From the NCBI GenBank assembly GCA_019449455.1, contig JAGRPO010000040.1:1-39538 (forward strand): a DNA stretch of 39,538 nucleotides, written 5' to 3'. A program made the position numbers and the translations under genes. The notes below the pieces were generated by a model. The model was given only the letters and a program-made list of their open reading frames with translations, did not search any database and was not told the origin of the DNA. The stretch comes from Betaproteobacteria bacterium. Its GTDB lineage: Bacteria > Pseudomonadota > Gammaproteobacteria > Burkholderiales > Usitatibacteraceae. Positions within the stretch are counted from its first letter, which is position 1, and every line of letters starts with the position of its first letter. Of the stretch, positions 22,771 through 30,591 are shown in pieces.

Positions 22771-23373
22771 TCATTTTCCGGCCTTGTCGCCCCAGAGCTC
22801 GCGCAGCCGCGCGTCGCGCCCGCAGCCGTTGCGGTAGAACTTGTAGCGCACGGGGTTCTTCACGTAATAGTCCTGGTGGTACCCCTCCGCCGGGTAGAAC
22901 GTCCCGGCCATCTCGACGGGCGTGACGATCGGCGCCTTGAACGGCTTCGACTTCTCCAGCGCGGCCTTCGACGCCTGCGCCGCCGCCCGCTGCGCTTCCG
23001 AGTGGTAGAAGATGCCGGTCCGGTACTGGCTGCCGGAATCGCAGAACTGGCGGTCGCGAACGGTGGGATCGACGTTCACCCAGAACACCTCGAGGAGCCT
23101 CTCGTAGGTGACCTTCGCCGGGTCGTAGACGACCTGCACCGCCTCCGCGTGCCCCGTGGCGCCCGCGGACACCTGCTCGTAGGTGGGATTGGCGGTGCGG
23201 CCCCCGATGTAGCCGGAGGTGGTGGAGATCACGCCGGGCAGCACGTCATAGGGCGGCTCCATGCACCAGAAGCAGCCGCCGGCGAAGGTCGCCTTCTCGG
23301 TGGCGGCTTGCGCTGAGGCGCCGGCCGGCAGGGACAGGGCCGCGGCAAGGGTGAGCATTTCCAGGATTCGCAT
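22771..23373 (-). CDS. msrA: Peptide methionine-S-sulfoxide reductase, exported
   Basis: A 200-residue MsrA. The catalytic motif GGCFWCMEPPYD is intact, preceded by a signal peptide (residues 1-22, ending GASAQA), so it is likely periplasmic and not cytoplasmic. SGYIGG, YEQVSAGATGHAEAVQV and YHQDYYVKNP are further MsrA hallmarks. The likely resolving Cys is in RNGCGRD near the C-terminus. It repairs the S form of methionine sulfoxide in envelope proteins. No MsrB is adjacent. Confidence 0.93.
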   Translation of the reverse strand: MRILEMLTLAAALSLPAGASAQAATEKATFAGGCFWCMEPPYDVLPGVISTTSGYIGGRTANPTYEQVSAGATGHAEAVQVVYDPAKVTYERLLEVFWVNVDPTVRDRQFCDSGSQYRTGIFYHSEAQRAAAQASKAALEKSKPFKAPIVTPVEMAGTFYPAEGYHQDYYVKNPVRYKFYRNGCGRDARLRELWGDKAGK

Positions 23374-23435
23374 CGTGTTCTCCGGTCGGTGACAAGGGTA
23401 GCGCACGCCGGCCGATCGCGTCCGCCGCCACGCCG

Positions 23436-24059
23436 CTACGGACTCCTTACGCCCAGCTGGCTGTCGTGGATTCGCGCCAGGAGCGCCTGCGCGAGGATGG
23501 CGCCGACGAGGGCGAGGAACATGTCCCACTGCGTGTCCCACACGTCGCCCTGGGTGCCGAGGAAGGCGTCCGCCGCCTCGGACGAAGCCAGGGCCACCCA
23601 CCACTCGATGAACTCGTAGGTCGCGCTGATGGCGAGGCACACGCAGGTCACGAGGAAGAAGAGCCATCGCCCGCGCGGGAGCACGGCGTTCCTCAGCAGG
23701 ATCTCGCGCGCGACCATCGCCGGCACGAACCCCTGCACGAGGTGGCCCACGCGGTCGTAGTAGTTGCGGGCGAGCCCGAACTCGTCGCGCAGCCAGTTGA
23801 ACCACGGCACCTCGGCGTAGGTGTACTTGGCCCCGATCATCAGCACGACGCCGTGCAGGAAGACGAGCGCGAGGACGAGCGGCGTGAAGCGCCACCGTCC
23901 GTACAGCGCGGCGATGGCGACGAGGGCCGCCATGGCCGGCGCTGCCTCCAGGAACCACGTGAACCTGTCCTTCGGGACCCATCCGGTGGCCAGGAGGAGC
24001 ACGGCCCAGCCCGCAAGGAGCGCCAGGTGCAGCCGCGGAGAGGCCTGCACGACGTTCAC
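23436..24059 (-). CDS. DUF2238 (YjdF-like) membrane protein
   Basis: A 207-residue multi-pass membrane protein of the DUF2238 family: NYYDRVGHLVQGFVPAMVA, ATYEFIEWWVAL and GDVWDTQWDMFLALVGA are conserved landmarks. It has about six membrane segments. The start is taken as GTG at 24059, whose TG is shared with the kinase stop (GTGA), so it is translationally coupled to the ROK kinase. No ATG gives a better start. The function of the family is unknown. Confidence 0.82.
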   Translation of the reverse strand: MNVVQASPRLHLALLAGWAVLLLATGWVPKDRFTWFLEAAPAMAALVAIAALYGRWRFTPLVLALVFLHGVVLMIGAKYTYAEVPWFNWLRDEFGLARNYYDRVGHLVQGFVPAMVAREILLRNAVLPRGRWLFFLVTCVCLAISATYEFIEWWVALASSEAADAFLGTQGDVWDTQWDMFLALVGAILAQALLARIHDSQLGVRSP

Positions 24060-24958
24060 GCGCGCCCCCACAGCCACGCCGCGCCGCGCACGCCGCTGGA
24101 ATCGCCGTGCGCCGGCGGCACGAGGCGCGTGCGCACCTCGTCGGAGAAGACGTGCGCGCCCCACAGGGCCGGCACGCGCTCGTAGAGCCGCGACACCCTG
24201 GACAGGCCTCCGCCCAGCACGATCACGTCGGGGTCGACGATGTTCACCACGCCCGCCAGCGATCGCGCAAGGCGCGCCTCGTAGCGCGATAGCGTCGCCT
24301 CGCAAGCGGCATCGCCCGCCCCGGCCCGCGTCGCGATACCGGCCGCGTCGAGGCTCTCGCCGGTGGCGCGCCGGTGATCCGCGGCCAGCCCCGGGCCCGA
24401 CAGGTAGGTCTCGACGCAACCCGCGCGGCCGCAATAGCAGCGCGGCAGGGGAAGGTCCTCCTCGCCCGGCATCGGCAGGGGGTTGTGGCCCCACTCCCCG
24501 GCGATCGCGTTGGCGCCGGCGATGACGCGCCCGTCCACCACGATCCCGCCGCCCACGCCGGTGCCGAGGATCACGCCGAAGGCCACGCGCGCTCCCTTCG
24601 CCGCGCCGTCCACGGCCTCCGAGAGCGCGAAGCAGTTGGCGTCGTTCGCGAGGCGCACCTCCCGGTCCAGGCGGGACTCGAGGTCGGCCTTGAGGGCGCG
24701 CCCGATGAGGCAGGTGGAATTGGCGTTCTTCACGAGCCCGGTGGCGAGCGAGAGCGCGCCCGGAATCGCCACTCCCACGGTGCAACGCACGCCGCGTTCG
24801 CGCTCGGCCTCGCGCACCAGCCGCGCGATGAGCTCCAGCGTGGCCGCGTAGTCCCCCGCCGGCGTGGGCACGCGCCGGCGCACCGCCTCGGCGCCGGCGG
24901 CGTCGAGGACCGCGATCTCGATCTTGCTGCCGCCGAGGTCGATGCCGATGCGTTCCAT
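24056..24958 (-). CDS. ROK-family sugar kinase (fructokinase/NAG kinase-like)
   Basis: A 300-residue ROK kinase. IGIDLGGSKIEIAVLD is the ATP phosphate loop, LANDANCFALSEA carries the catalytic Asp, and GVILGTGVGGGIVVDG is the second phosphate motif. GEWGHNPLP with CYCGRAGCVETYLSG supplies the His and the three Cys of the ROK zinc site. Length is normal. The sugar (fructose, glucose or N-acetylglucosamine) cannot be fixed from motifs. A TATAGT -10 box lies 10 bases before the ATG, and a perfect CRP-like site lies about 45 bases upstream. Confidence 0.9.
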   Translation of the reverse strand: MERIGIDLGGSKIEIAVLDAAGAEAVRRRVPTPAGDYAATLELIARLVREAERERGVRCTVGVAIPGALSLATGLVKNANSTCLIGRALKADLESRLDREVRLANDANCFALSEAVDGAAKGARVAFGVILGTGVGGGIVVDGRVIAGANAIAGEWGHNPLPMPGEEDLPLPRCYCGRAGCVETYLSGPGLAADHRRATGESLDAAGIATRAGAGDAACEATLSRYEARLARSLAGVVNIVDPDVIVLGGGLSRVSRLYERVPALWGAHVFSDEVRTRLVPPAHGDSSGVRGAAWLWGRA

Positions 24959-24968
24959 GGGTGGCGCG

Positions 24969-24974
24969 ACTATA
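24969..24974 (-). promoter_or_regulatory. -10 box of the ROK kinase
   Basis: TATAGT on the minus strand lies 10 bases upstream of the ATG at 24958. The -35 region is weak, which fits a promoter that needs an activator. The transcript leader would be only a few bases. Confidence 0.45.
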
Positions 24975-24981
24975 GCCCAAT

Positions 24982-24995
24982 ATTTCAGGTGAAAT
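24982..24995. promoter_or_regulatory. 14-base palindrome between the kinase promoter and the CRP site
   Basis: ATTTCA-GG-TGAAAT is a perfect inverted repeat in an otherwise GC-rich region, just upstream of the kinase -10 box. It is a possible second operator; the binder is unknown. Confidence 0.4.
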
Positions 24996-25001
24996 CGGCG
25001 C

Positions 25002-25017
25002 TGTGATGCACGTCACA
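25002..25017. promoter_or_regulatory. CRP/FNR-superfamily binding site
   Basis: TGTGATGCACGTCACA matches the CRP consensus TGTGA-N6-TCACA exactly. It sits in the 190-base divergent region between the sugar kinase and the c-di-GMP protein gene. Its centre is 42-43 bases upstream of a plausible start for the rightward gene (GATAGT at 25040-25045). Confidence 0.6.
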
Positions 25018-25148
25018 ACGCCTTCCCGGTGCCGGGACGGATAGTGGGCGCACAAGCAGTGAACAACCCCGCAAGCGCGCACTTTGGCACACGCCCGGAT
25101 CGGGGAACCGATCCGGGCGCGCCATTTCTGGAAGCCGTCTCTTCGCCA

Positions 25149-28043
25149 ATGACCGAGTCCCTTCGCATCGTCTCCTCGTTTTCGCTGCGCGCGAAGATGG
25201 TGGCGTTGCTGCTGCTGGTCGAGGCCGCGGGACTCGCCTTCCTGGTCTGGCAGGGCCGCGACGAGGACATCGCGCACACGGAGGCCGAGTTCCAGTCCTC
25301 GATGGCCCAGATCCGCCCGCTGGTCAACGCCGCGCTCGCCCCGGCGATCGCCGGGGACGACGCGATGCAGATCATGGCGGTGCTCGACGCGGCGCGCGGC
25401 GCGCGCGGCATCGCCTACCTCGTCGCGAAGGACACGCAGGGCCGCGTGATCGCGGCCGTCGGCACGCCGGCCGGGGAGGCGCTGCCGGGCCTGGACCCGT
25501 CGCTCGAATCGTCGTTCTCGGACGAGCGGTTCGACACGATCGTCCCCCTCGCCCTGGGCGCGCGCCCCGTCGGCGCCGCGTACGTGGGGATCTCGACCGC
25601 GTCATGGCGCGTGGCCATCGACCGCCAGTTCCGCGAGGCCGTGTTCAAGGCGACGAGCGCCTTCTTCATGTCGGTCCTGGTCTTCCTCGTGGTGATCAAC
25701 CCGCTCGCCCGCCGCCTGGCGAGGCTGCGCGGCGCCTCCGAGGAGATCGCGGCGGGCGATTACGCGACGCGCATCCCCGACGACGATCCCGACGACGTGG
25801 GCCTCCTCGCGCGCGCCTTCAACAAGATGGCGGAGCAGGTGCAGGGGCGCATCGCCGAGCTCGAGGAGAGCCGGCTGCGCTTCCACAACATCGCCGACTT
25901 CACCTACGACGTCGAGCTCTGGTTCGGTCCCACCGGGCGCCTGCAGTGGATCAACAAGTCGGTCGAGCGGCTCACGGGATACACGCCGGAGGAATGCCTG
26001 GCCGACCGCGAGTTCCCCTTCTCGCACGTTCACCCCGAGGACAAGGAGGCCGCCTACCAGGCAAGCGCGGCGGCGCTCGCGGCGCAGTCGACCGGATCGG
26101 ACTTCGAGTTCCGCATCGTCAAGAAGGACGGCTCGTCGGAGTGGGTGACGAATTCCTGGCAGCCGATCTACGGGCAGGGCGGCGAGTTCCTCGGCCTTCG
26201 CGCGAGCCTCAACTCCATCCAGGCGCTCAAGGACACGGAGATGAACCTGCGCAGCACGCTCGCGCGGCTCGAGGAAGCCGGCGACCTGCAGGCGAGGACC
26301 TCCGAGAGCCTGCGCACCGAGCGCTCGCGGCTGCTCTCGCTCCTCGGGGCGATGAACTTCGGCGTGGTGCTGATCGACCCCTCGAGCCGCATCATCTACT
26401 CCAACCCGGCGTTCGCCTACGTGTGGTCGATCCCCCGCGGCGAGGCGCTGCTGGGGCTGAGCCTCTTCGACGCGCTCGAGCTCGCCGAGGACGTGGTCTC
26501 CGACCTCGGCGCCTTCACGTCGCAGCTGCCCGGGCTCGTCGCGAGCCGCCACGTCTCGGCGGCCCAGGAGCTCAGGCTCATGTCGGGGCGCATCCTGCGG
26601 GTGCGCGTCTGCCCGGTGCAGGACGAGTCGGGCGCGAGCCTCGGCGCGGTGCTCATCCACGAGGACATCACGCTCGCCCGCGAAAGCGAGACGCAGCTCG
26701 CGTTCCTCGCCGAGCGCGACCCCCTCACCGGCCTGTACAACCGCCGGCGCTTCGAGCGCGAGCTGGCCGAGCGCATGGACGGCGCGGCGCGCGACAGGCA
26801 GCGCCTGGCGCTGCTCCTGTTCGACCTCGACGAGTTCAAGAGCGTGAACGACCTGTTCGGGCACCGCATGGGCGACACGGTCCTCCTGCAGGTGGCCGGC
26901 GAGATCCGCTCGCACCTGCGCAAGAACGAGTTCTTCGCGCGCATCGGCGGGGACGAGTTCGCCCTCCTCGTCGCCGACGTCACCGACGAGCAGCTGCACA
27001 CGCTCGCCGACAGGCTGATGCACGTGGTGGGGGCGATGAGCTTCAGCTTGGGCGAGGTGCGCCTGTCCCTCACCGCGAGCCTGGGCATCGCGCTGTACCC
27101 CGCGCACGCGGCCACGCCGCAGGAGCTGATCGCCCACGCCGACGCGGCCATGTACCAGGCCAAGGACGCCGGCAAGAACACGTGGCGCACCTACCGCCCC
27201 GACCACGTCGCGACGCTGCGCCAGCGTTCCCTCGTCACCTGGAACGACCGCATCCGCCACGCCTTGAAGAACGAGGGCTTCGAGGTCCACCTGCAGGGCA
27301 TCTTCGACACGCGCACGCGCGAGCGGCGCCACAACGAGGCGCTCGTGCGGATGAAGGACGGCGACGACAAGCTCCTGCCCCCGGGCGCGTTCATCGGCTA
27401 CGCCGAGAAGTCGAACCTCATCATCGACCTGGACCACTGGGTGGTGGCGCACGTGATCGAGGCGCTGGCGGTCGACCCGACAATGGCTCCGGTGGCCGTG
27501 AACATCTCCGGCCGCTCGATCGACGAGCCCGGCATGACCGATTTCATCCGCTCGCAGCTTTCGGCGCGCGGCGTCGACCCGGCGCGGCTCTTCGTCGAGA
27601 TCACGGAGACGGCGGCCATCCGCGACATGCGCGACGCCCAGCGCTTCATCCTCGACCTGCACGACACCGGCTGCAAGGTGTGCCTGGACGACTTCGGCGC
27701 CGGCTTCTCGACCTTCGCCTACATCAAGCAGCTGCCCGTCGACGTGATCAAGATCGACGGCCTGTTCGTGAGGAACCTCGCGCGCGAGCGCGACAACCAG
27801 GTGTTCGTGCGCGCCATGCTCGACATCGCCCGCGGCTTCGGCAAGCAGGTCGTGGCCGAGGCGGTGGAAGACGAGCACACGCTCGACATCCTGCGCAACT
27901 ACGGCGTGGACATGGCGCAGGGCTGGGTCTTCGAGGCGCCCTTCCCCATCGTCCGGCCGGCGGTTCCCGCCGCCTTGCGCCCGGACAACTCCGCCATCGT
28001 CGTTCGCCCCAACTTCGTCGAGCGCCGGCGGGCCCGCAGCTGA
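25149..28043 (+). CDS. Membrane-bound PAS-GGDEF-EAL c-di-GMP signalling protein
   Basis: A 964-residue protein. Membrane helices are at about 17-35 and 166-186 and enclose a periplasmic sensor domain. A HAMP linker (about 187-240) follows, then PAS 1 (about 245-360), PAS 2 (about 396-510), GGDEF and EAL. The diguanylate cyclase motif GGDEF (about 600) is intact. The EAL domain shows EALVRM (about 730), VNISGRS, FVEITETA, DDFGAGFS (about 848), KIDG, AEAVED and QGWVF, so phosphodiesterase residues also appear present. No RxxD inhibitory site is obvious. The start at 25149 is chosen because the longer GTG start at 25029 would add a Pro-rich non-family extension across the promoter region. Confidence 0.9.
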   Translation: MTESLRIVSSFSLRAKMVALLLLVEAAGLAFLVWQGRDEDIAHTEAEFQSSMAQIRPLVNAALAPAIAGDDAMQIMAVLDAARGARGIAYLVAKDTQGRVIAAVGTPAGEALPGLDPSLESSFSDERFDTIVPLALGARPVGAAYVGISTASWRVAIDRQFREAVFKATSAFFMSVLVFLVVINPLARRLARLRGASEEIAAGDYATRIPDDDPDDVGLLARAFNKMAEQVQGRIAELEESRLRFHNIADFTYDVELWFGPTGRLQWINKSVERLTGYTPEECLADREFPFSHVHPEDKEAAYQASAAALAAQSTGSDFEFRIVKKDGSSEWVTNSWQPIYGQGGEFLGLRASLNSIQALKDTEMNLRSTLARLEEAGDLQARTSESLRTERSRLLSLLGAMNFGVVLIDPSSRIIYSNPAFAYVWSIPRGEALLGLSLFDALELAEDVVSDLGAFTSQLPGLVASRHVSAAQELRLMSGRILRVRVCPVQDESGASLGAVLIHEDITLARESETQLAFLAERDPLTGLYNRRRFERELAERMDGAARDRQRLALLLFDLDEFKSVNDLFGHRMGDTVLLQVAGEIRSHLRKNEFFARIGGDEFALLVADVTDEQLHTLADRLMHVVGAMSFSLGEVRLSLTASLGIALYPAHAATPQELIAHADAAMYQAKDAGKNTWRTYRPDHVATLRQRSLVTWNDRIRHALKNEGFEVHLQGIFDTRTRERRHNEALVRMKDGDDKLLPPGAFIGYAEKSNLIIDLDHWVVAHVIEALAVDPTMAPVAVNISGRSIDEPGMTDFIRSQLSARGVDPARLFVEITETAAIRDMRDAQRFILDLHDTGCKVCLDDFGAGFSTFAYIKQLPVDVIKIDGLFVRNLARERDNQVFVRAMLDIARGFGKQVVAEAVEDEHTLDILRNYGVDMAQGWVFEAPFPIVRPAVPAALRPDNSAIVVRPNFVERRRARS

Positions 28044-28094
28044 TTCTCCCTGCGCGGGCGGCCACCCGGCCCGCCTCGTTTCGCCACGCCGTCG

Positions 28095-28113
28095 ATATAC
28101 GCAGCGTGTATAT
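28095..28113. promoter_or_regulatory. Inverted repeat upstream of pyrB
   Basis: ATATAC (28095-28100) and GTATAT (28108-28113) are perfect arms around a 7-base spacer in an AT-rich island ahead of pyrB. Another TATATC lies at 28133. Possible operator, conceivably for the HTH-like part of PyrB itself (inference). Confidence 0.35.
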
Positions 28114-28172
28114 TTCAATTTCGACTTTTGGAATATATCATCAACGCATTGCGTACACTCCTGGAGGCCGCC

Positions 28173-29447
28173 GTGGAAGACCAGCAAGCCACCCTGCGAA
28201 ATGCCATGACGCGCCTGGACCTCACCCGCGACTCGTTCGCCGACCGGCTGGGCGTCTCCCGCCGCGCCCTCGACTCGTGGCTGCTGCCGGCCACCTCCGG
28301 AGAACACCGCCGGATGCCCGGCGTGGTCGCGAAGCTGCTGGCCGGGCTCCCCGAGGCGCCACCCGTGGCCGCGGGCGCCCCGGGCGAGCTGCGCGCGCGT
28401 TTCACCAAGCGGGGCAAGCCCCACCTGCTCTCGGTGGCGCAGTTCGACCGCGAGACGGTGGAAGCGCTGCTGCGGGTGGCCGAGGCGATGGAGCCCATCG
28501 CGCGCCGCCGCAAGGTGACGCGCGTGCTGGAAGGCGCTGTGCTCGGCAACCTCTTCTTCGAACCCAGCACGCGCACGCGCGTGAGCTTCGGCGCCGCCTT
28601 CTGCCGCCTCGGCGGGTCGGTGTGCGACACCACGGGCTTCACGTTCTCCTCGATGGTCAAGGGGGAGTCGATCGCCGACACGAGCCGCGTGATGAGCGGC
28701 TACGTGGACGCGATCGTCGTGCGCCACCCCGAGCAGGGGTCCGTGGCGGAATTCGCCCGCCACACGCACCTGCCGGTGATCAACGGCGGCGACGGCACGG
28801 GCGAGCACCCCACCCAGGCCCTCCTCGACCTCTACACGATCCGTCGCGAGTTCGAGCGCCTGGGCAAGAGCGTGGACGGGGCGCGCGTGGCGATGGTGGG
28901 CGACCTGCGCCACGGCCGCACGGTGCACTCGCTCATCCGCCTGCTGTCGCTCTACCGCGGCCTGACCTTCCGGCTGGTCGCGCCGCCCTCGCTGGAGATG
29001 CCGCCCGCGCTCGTCGAGGCCGCCGCGGCCGCGGGGCACAAGGTGGAGCAGGTCGCCACTCTCGCCGACGGCCTTCGCAACGCCGATGTGCTCTACGCCA
29101 CGCGCATCCAGAAGGAGCGCATGTCCGGCGAGGCGCTGGAGGCCTACCCGGCCGACTTCCGCATCGACCGGCGCGCGCTCGCCACCCTGTGCAGCCCGGA
29201 CACCGTGGTGATGCACCCGCTGCCGCGGGACGGATCCGCGGGCGCGAACGACCTCTCCACCGACCTGGACGACGACCCGCGCCTCGCGATCTTCCGGCAG
29301 ACCGACAACGGCATCCCGGTGCGCATGGCGGTGTTCGCCGTGCTGCTGGGCGTGGAGCACCTCGTCGGGCGCGACCTTCGCGACGCGCCGTGGATCTCGC
29401 CCGCTCGCCTGGGCCCCGGCGACGCGCCTTTCCACCGCCTCGCCTGA
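28173..29447 (+). CDS. pyrB: Aspartate carbamoyltransferase with N-terminal HTH-like extension
   Basis: A 424-residue ATCase, which joins carbamoyl phosphate to aspartate in pyrimidine synthesis. FFEPSTRTRVSF (about 128-139) is the carbamoyl-phosphate loop; FSSMVKGESIADT, HPTQALLDLYTI and MHPLPR complete the active site. About 60 extra N-terminal residues look like an XRE-type helix-turn-helix (LTRDSFADRLGVSRRALDSWLL). The usual chain is about 300-330 residues. GTG at 28173 is chosen because GGAGG lies 6 bases upstream; a TTG at 28128 would add 15 residues. No pyrI or pyrC homologue is adjacent. Confidence 0.88.
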   Translation: MEDQQATLRNAMTRLDLTRDSFADRLGVSRRALDSWLLPATSGEHRRMPGVVAKLLAGLPEAPPVAAGAPGELRARFTKRGKPHLLSVAQFDRETVEALLRVAEAMEPIARRRKVTRVLEGAVLGNLFFEPSTRTRVSFGAAFCRLGGSVCDTTGFTFSSMVKGESIADTSRVMSGYVDAIVVRHPEQGSVAEFARHTHLPVINGGDGTGEHPTQALLDLYTIRREFERLGKSVDGARVAMVGDLRHGRTVHSLIRLLSLYRGLTFRLVAPPSLEMPPALVEAAAAAGHKVEQVATLADGLRNADVLYATRIQKERMSGEALEAYPADFRIDRRALATLCSPDTVVMHPLPRDGSAGANDLSTDLDDDPRLAIFRQTDNGIPVRMAVFAVLLGVEHLVGRDLRDAPWISPARLGPGDAPFHRLA

Positions 29448-29451
29448 CGCT

Positions 29452-29823
29452 TCATCGCCGCGGCCGGTCGCGGGAGGGGACGCGGTAGAGCCACACGGCC
29501 AGCACGACGCCGAATGCGGCGAGCGCCGCCTTGAGCCACGGCGGCTTCACGAAGAAGGTGATCGAGACGGCGAGCGTGCCCGACATGAGGGCGATGGCCC
29601 ACAGCTTCGTCTTCCAGGGAATTGCGCGGTGGCGCTCCCATTCCCCCACGATGGGGCCGAAGGTCCTGTGATGCAGGAGCCAGCGGTGGAATCGCGGCGA
29701 GGACCGCGCGAAGCACGCCGCCGCGACGAGCATGAACGGCGTCGTGGGAAGCACGGGCAGCACGAGGCCCGCGACGCCCAGCCCCACGCAGGCGAAGCCC
29801 GCCACGAGGAGCACGATGCGCAC
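29452..29823 (-). CDS. DUF454 (YbaN-like) inner membrane protein
   Basis: A 123-residue protein of the YbaN/DUF454 family: VLPVLPTTPFMLVAAACFARSS, then RFHRWLLHHRTFGPIVGEWE, is diagnostic. About four hydrophobic segments are visible. The start is taken as GTG at 29823 (VRIVLLVAG), because no ATG exists at the right place and YbaN proteins begin MRI at this point. The function is unknown. It converges on pyrB with 4 bases between the stops. Confidence 0.8.
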   Translation of the reverse strand: MRIVLLVAGFACVGLGVAGLVLPVLPTTPFMLVAAACFARSSPRFHRWLLHHRTFGPIVGEWERHRAIPWKTKLWAIALMSGTLAVSITFFVKPPWLKAALAAFGVVLAVWLYRVPSRDRPRR

Positions 29824-29883
29824 GGCGCGCGAATCGTGGAGCTGCGCCGGGGGCTTGCGCCTCGCGGGGCTAGAATGCGGGCC

Positions 29884-30591
29884 ATGAACGGGCTTGTCGT
29901 CGCGACCATCGTGCTCGGACTTGCCGTCGACCGGCACGGCGGCGCCCACGGCCAGCTCGCCGTGAGCGTCGGCGCCTGGGCCCTGCTGGCCCGGTTGTGG
30001 CTCGTTTCCCTTCCCGCGCAACGCCCCGCCCTCCTCGCCTGCCTGGTCTACGCCACCGCCGGCGAAGTGTTCCTGTCGCTGGTGTGGGGCCTGTACGACT
30101 ACCGCCTGGGCAACCTCCCGCTCTTCGTGCCGCCCGGGCACGTGCTGCTCTTCTACCTCGGCACTCAGCTCGCCGCGCGGCTCGACGACGGCGCGCCATG
30201 GTGGATCGCCGCGGCGGCCCTTCCCGTCGTGGCGGCTTTCGCGTGGACCGGCCGCGACACGCTGGGACCGTTCCTCTACGCGCTTTTCCTCGCGTGCATG
30301 GTCCTGTCCCCCTCGCGAAAGCTCTACGCGACGATGCTGGCGCTCTCGCTCGCGATGGAACTGTGGGGAACCTGGCTCGGCAACTGGACCTGGCGCCGCG
30401 AGGTGCCGTGGCTGGGGCTCGTCACCGACAACCCGCCGCTCGCTGCCGGCGCCTTCTACGCCGCGCTCGACATGCTCGTGGTGAGCACGGTCGGCGCCCG
30501 CCGCCGTCAATCGCCGGCGAGGCCCATCCTCACGCCCAGCACCGCCTCGCACCAGGCCGCGACCTGCAGCGCCCGCTCGTCCTCGCGGTAG
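29884..30591 (+). CDS. Integral membrane protein, unknown function
   Basis: A 235-residue protein with about seven hydrophobic segments, such as GLVVATIVLGLAV, ALLARLWLVSL, LLACLVYATAGEVFLSLVWG, WIAAAALPVVAAFAW and FLYALFLACMVL. Motifs LYDYRLGNLPLFVPPGHVL and WGTWLGNWTWRREVPWLGL are distinctive, but I cannot name the family with confidence. A TAGAAT box lies 7 bases before the ATG, so the message may be leaderless. The last 85 bases overlap the end of the convergent amidase gene; the final 28 or so residues are therefore probably non-conserved. Confidence 0.65.
   Translation: MNGLVVATIVLGLAVDRHGGAHGQLAVSVGAWALLARLWLVSLPAQRPALLACLVYATAGEVFLSLVWGLYDYRLGNLPLFVPPGHVLLFYLGTQLAARLDDGAPWWIAAAALPVVAAFAWTGRDTLGPFLYALFLACMVLSPSRKLYATMLALSLAMELWGTWLGNWTWRREVPWLGLVTDNPPLAAGAFYAALDMLVVSTVGARRRQSPARPILTPSTASHQAATCSARSSSR

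Noticed and set aside
25602-29488. Very long open frames opposite and out of frame with the GGDEF-EAL and pyrB genes
   Set aside because: They are shadows caused by high GC and third-position bias; translations are Arg/His/Pro-rich with no domains, whereas the chosen frames carry complete catalytic motifs.
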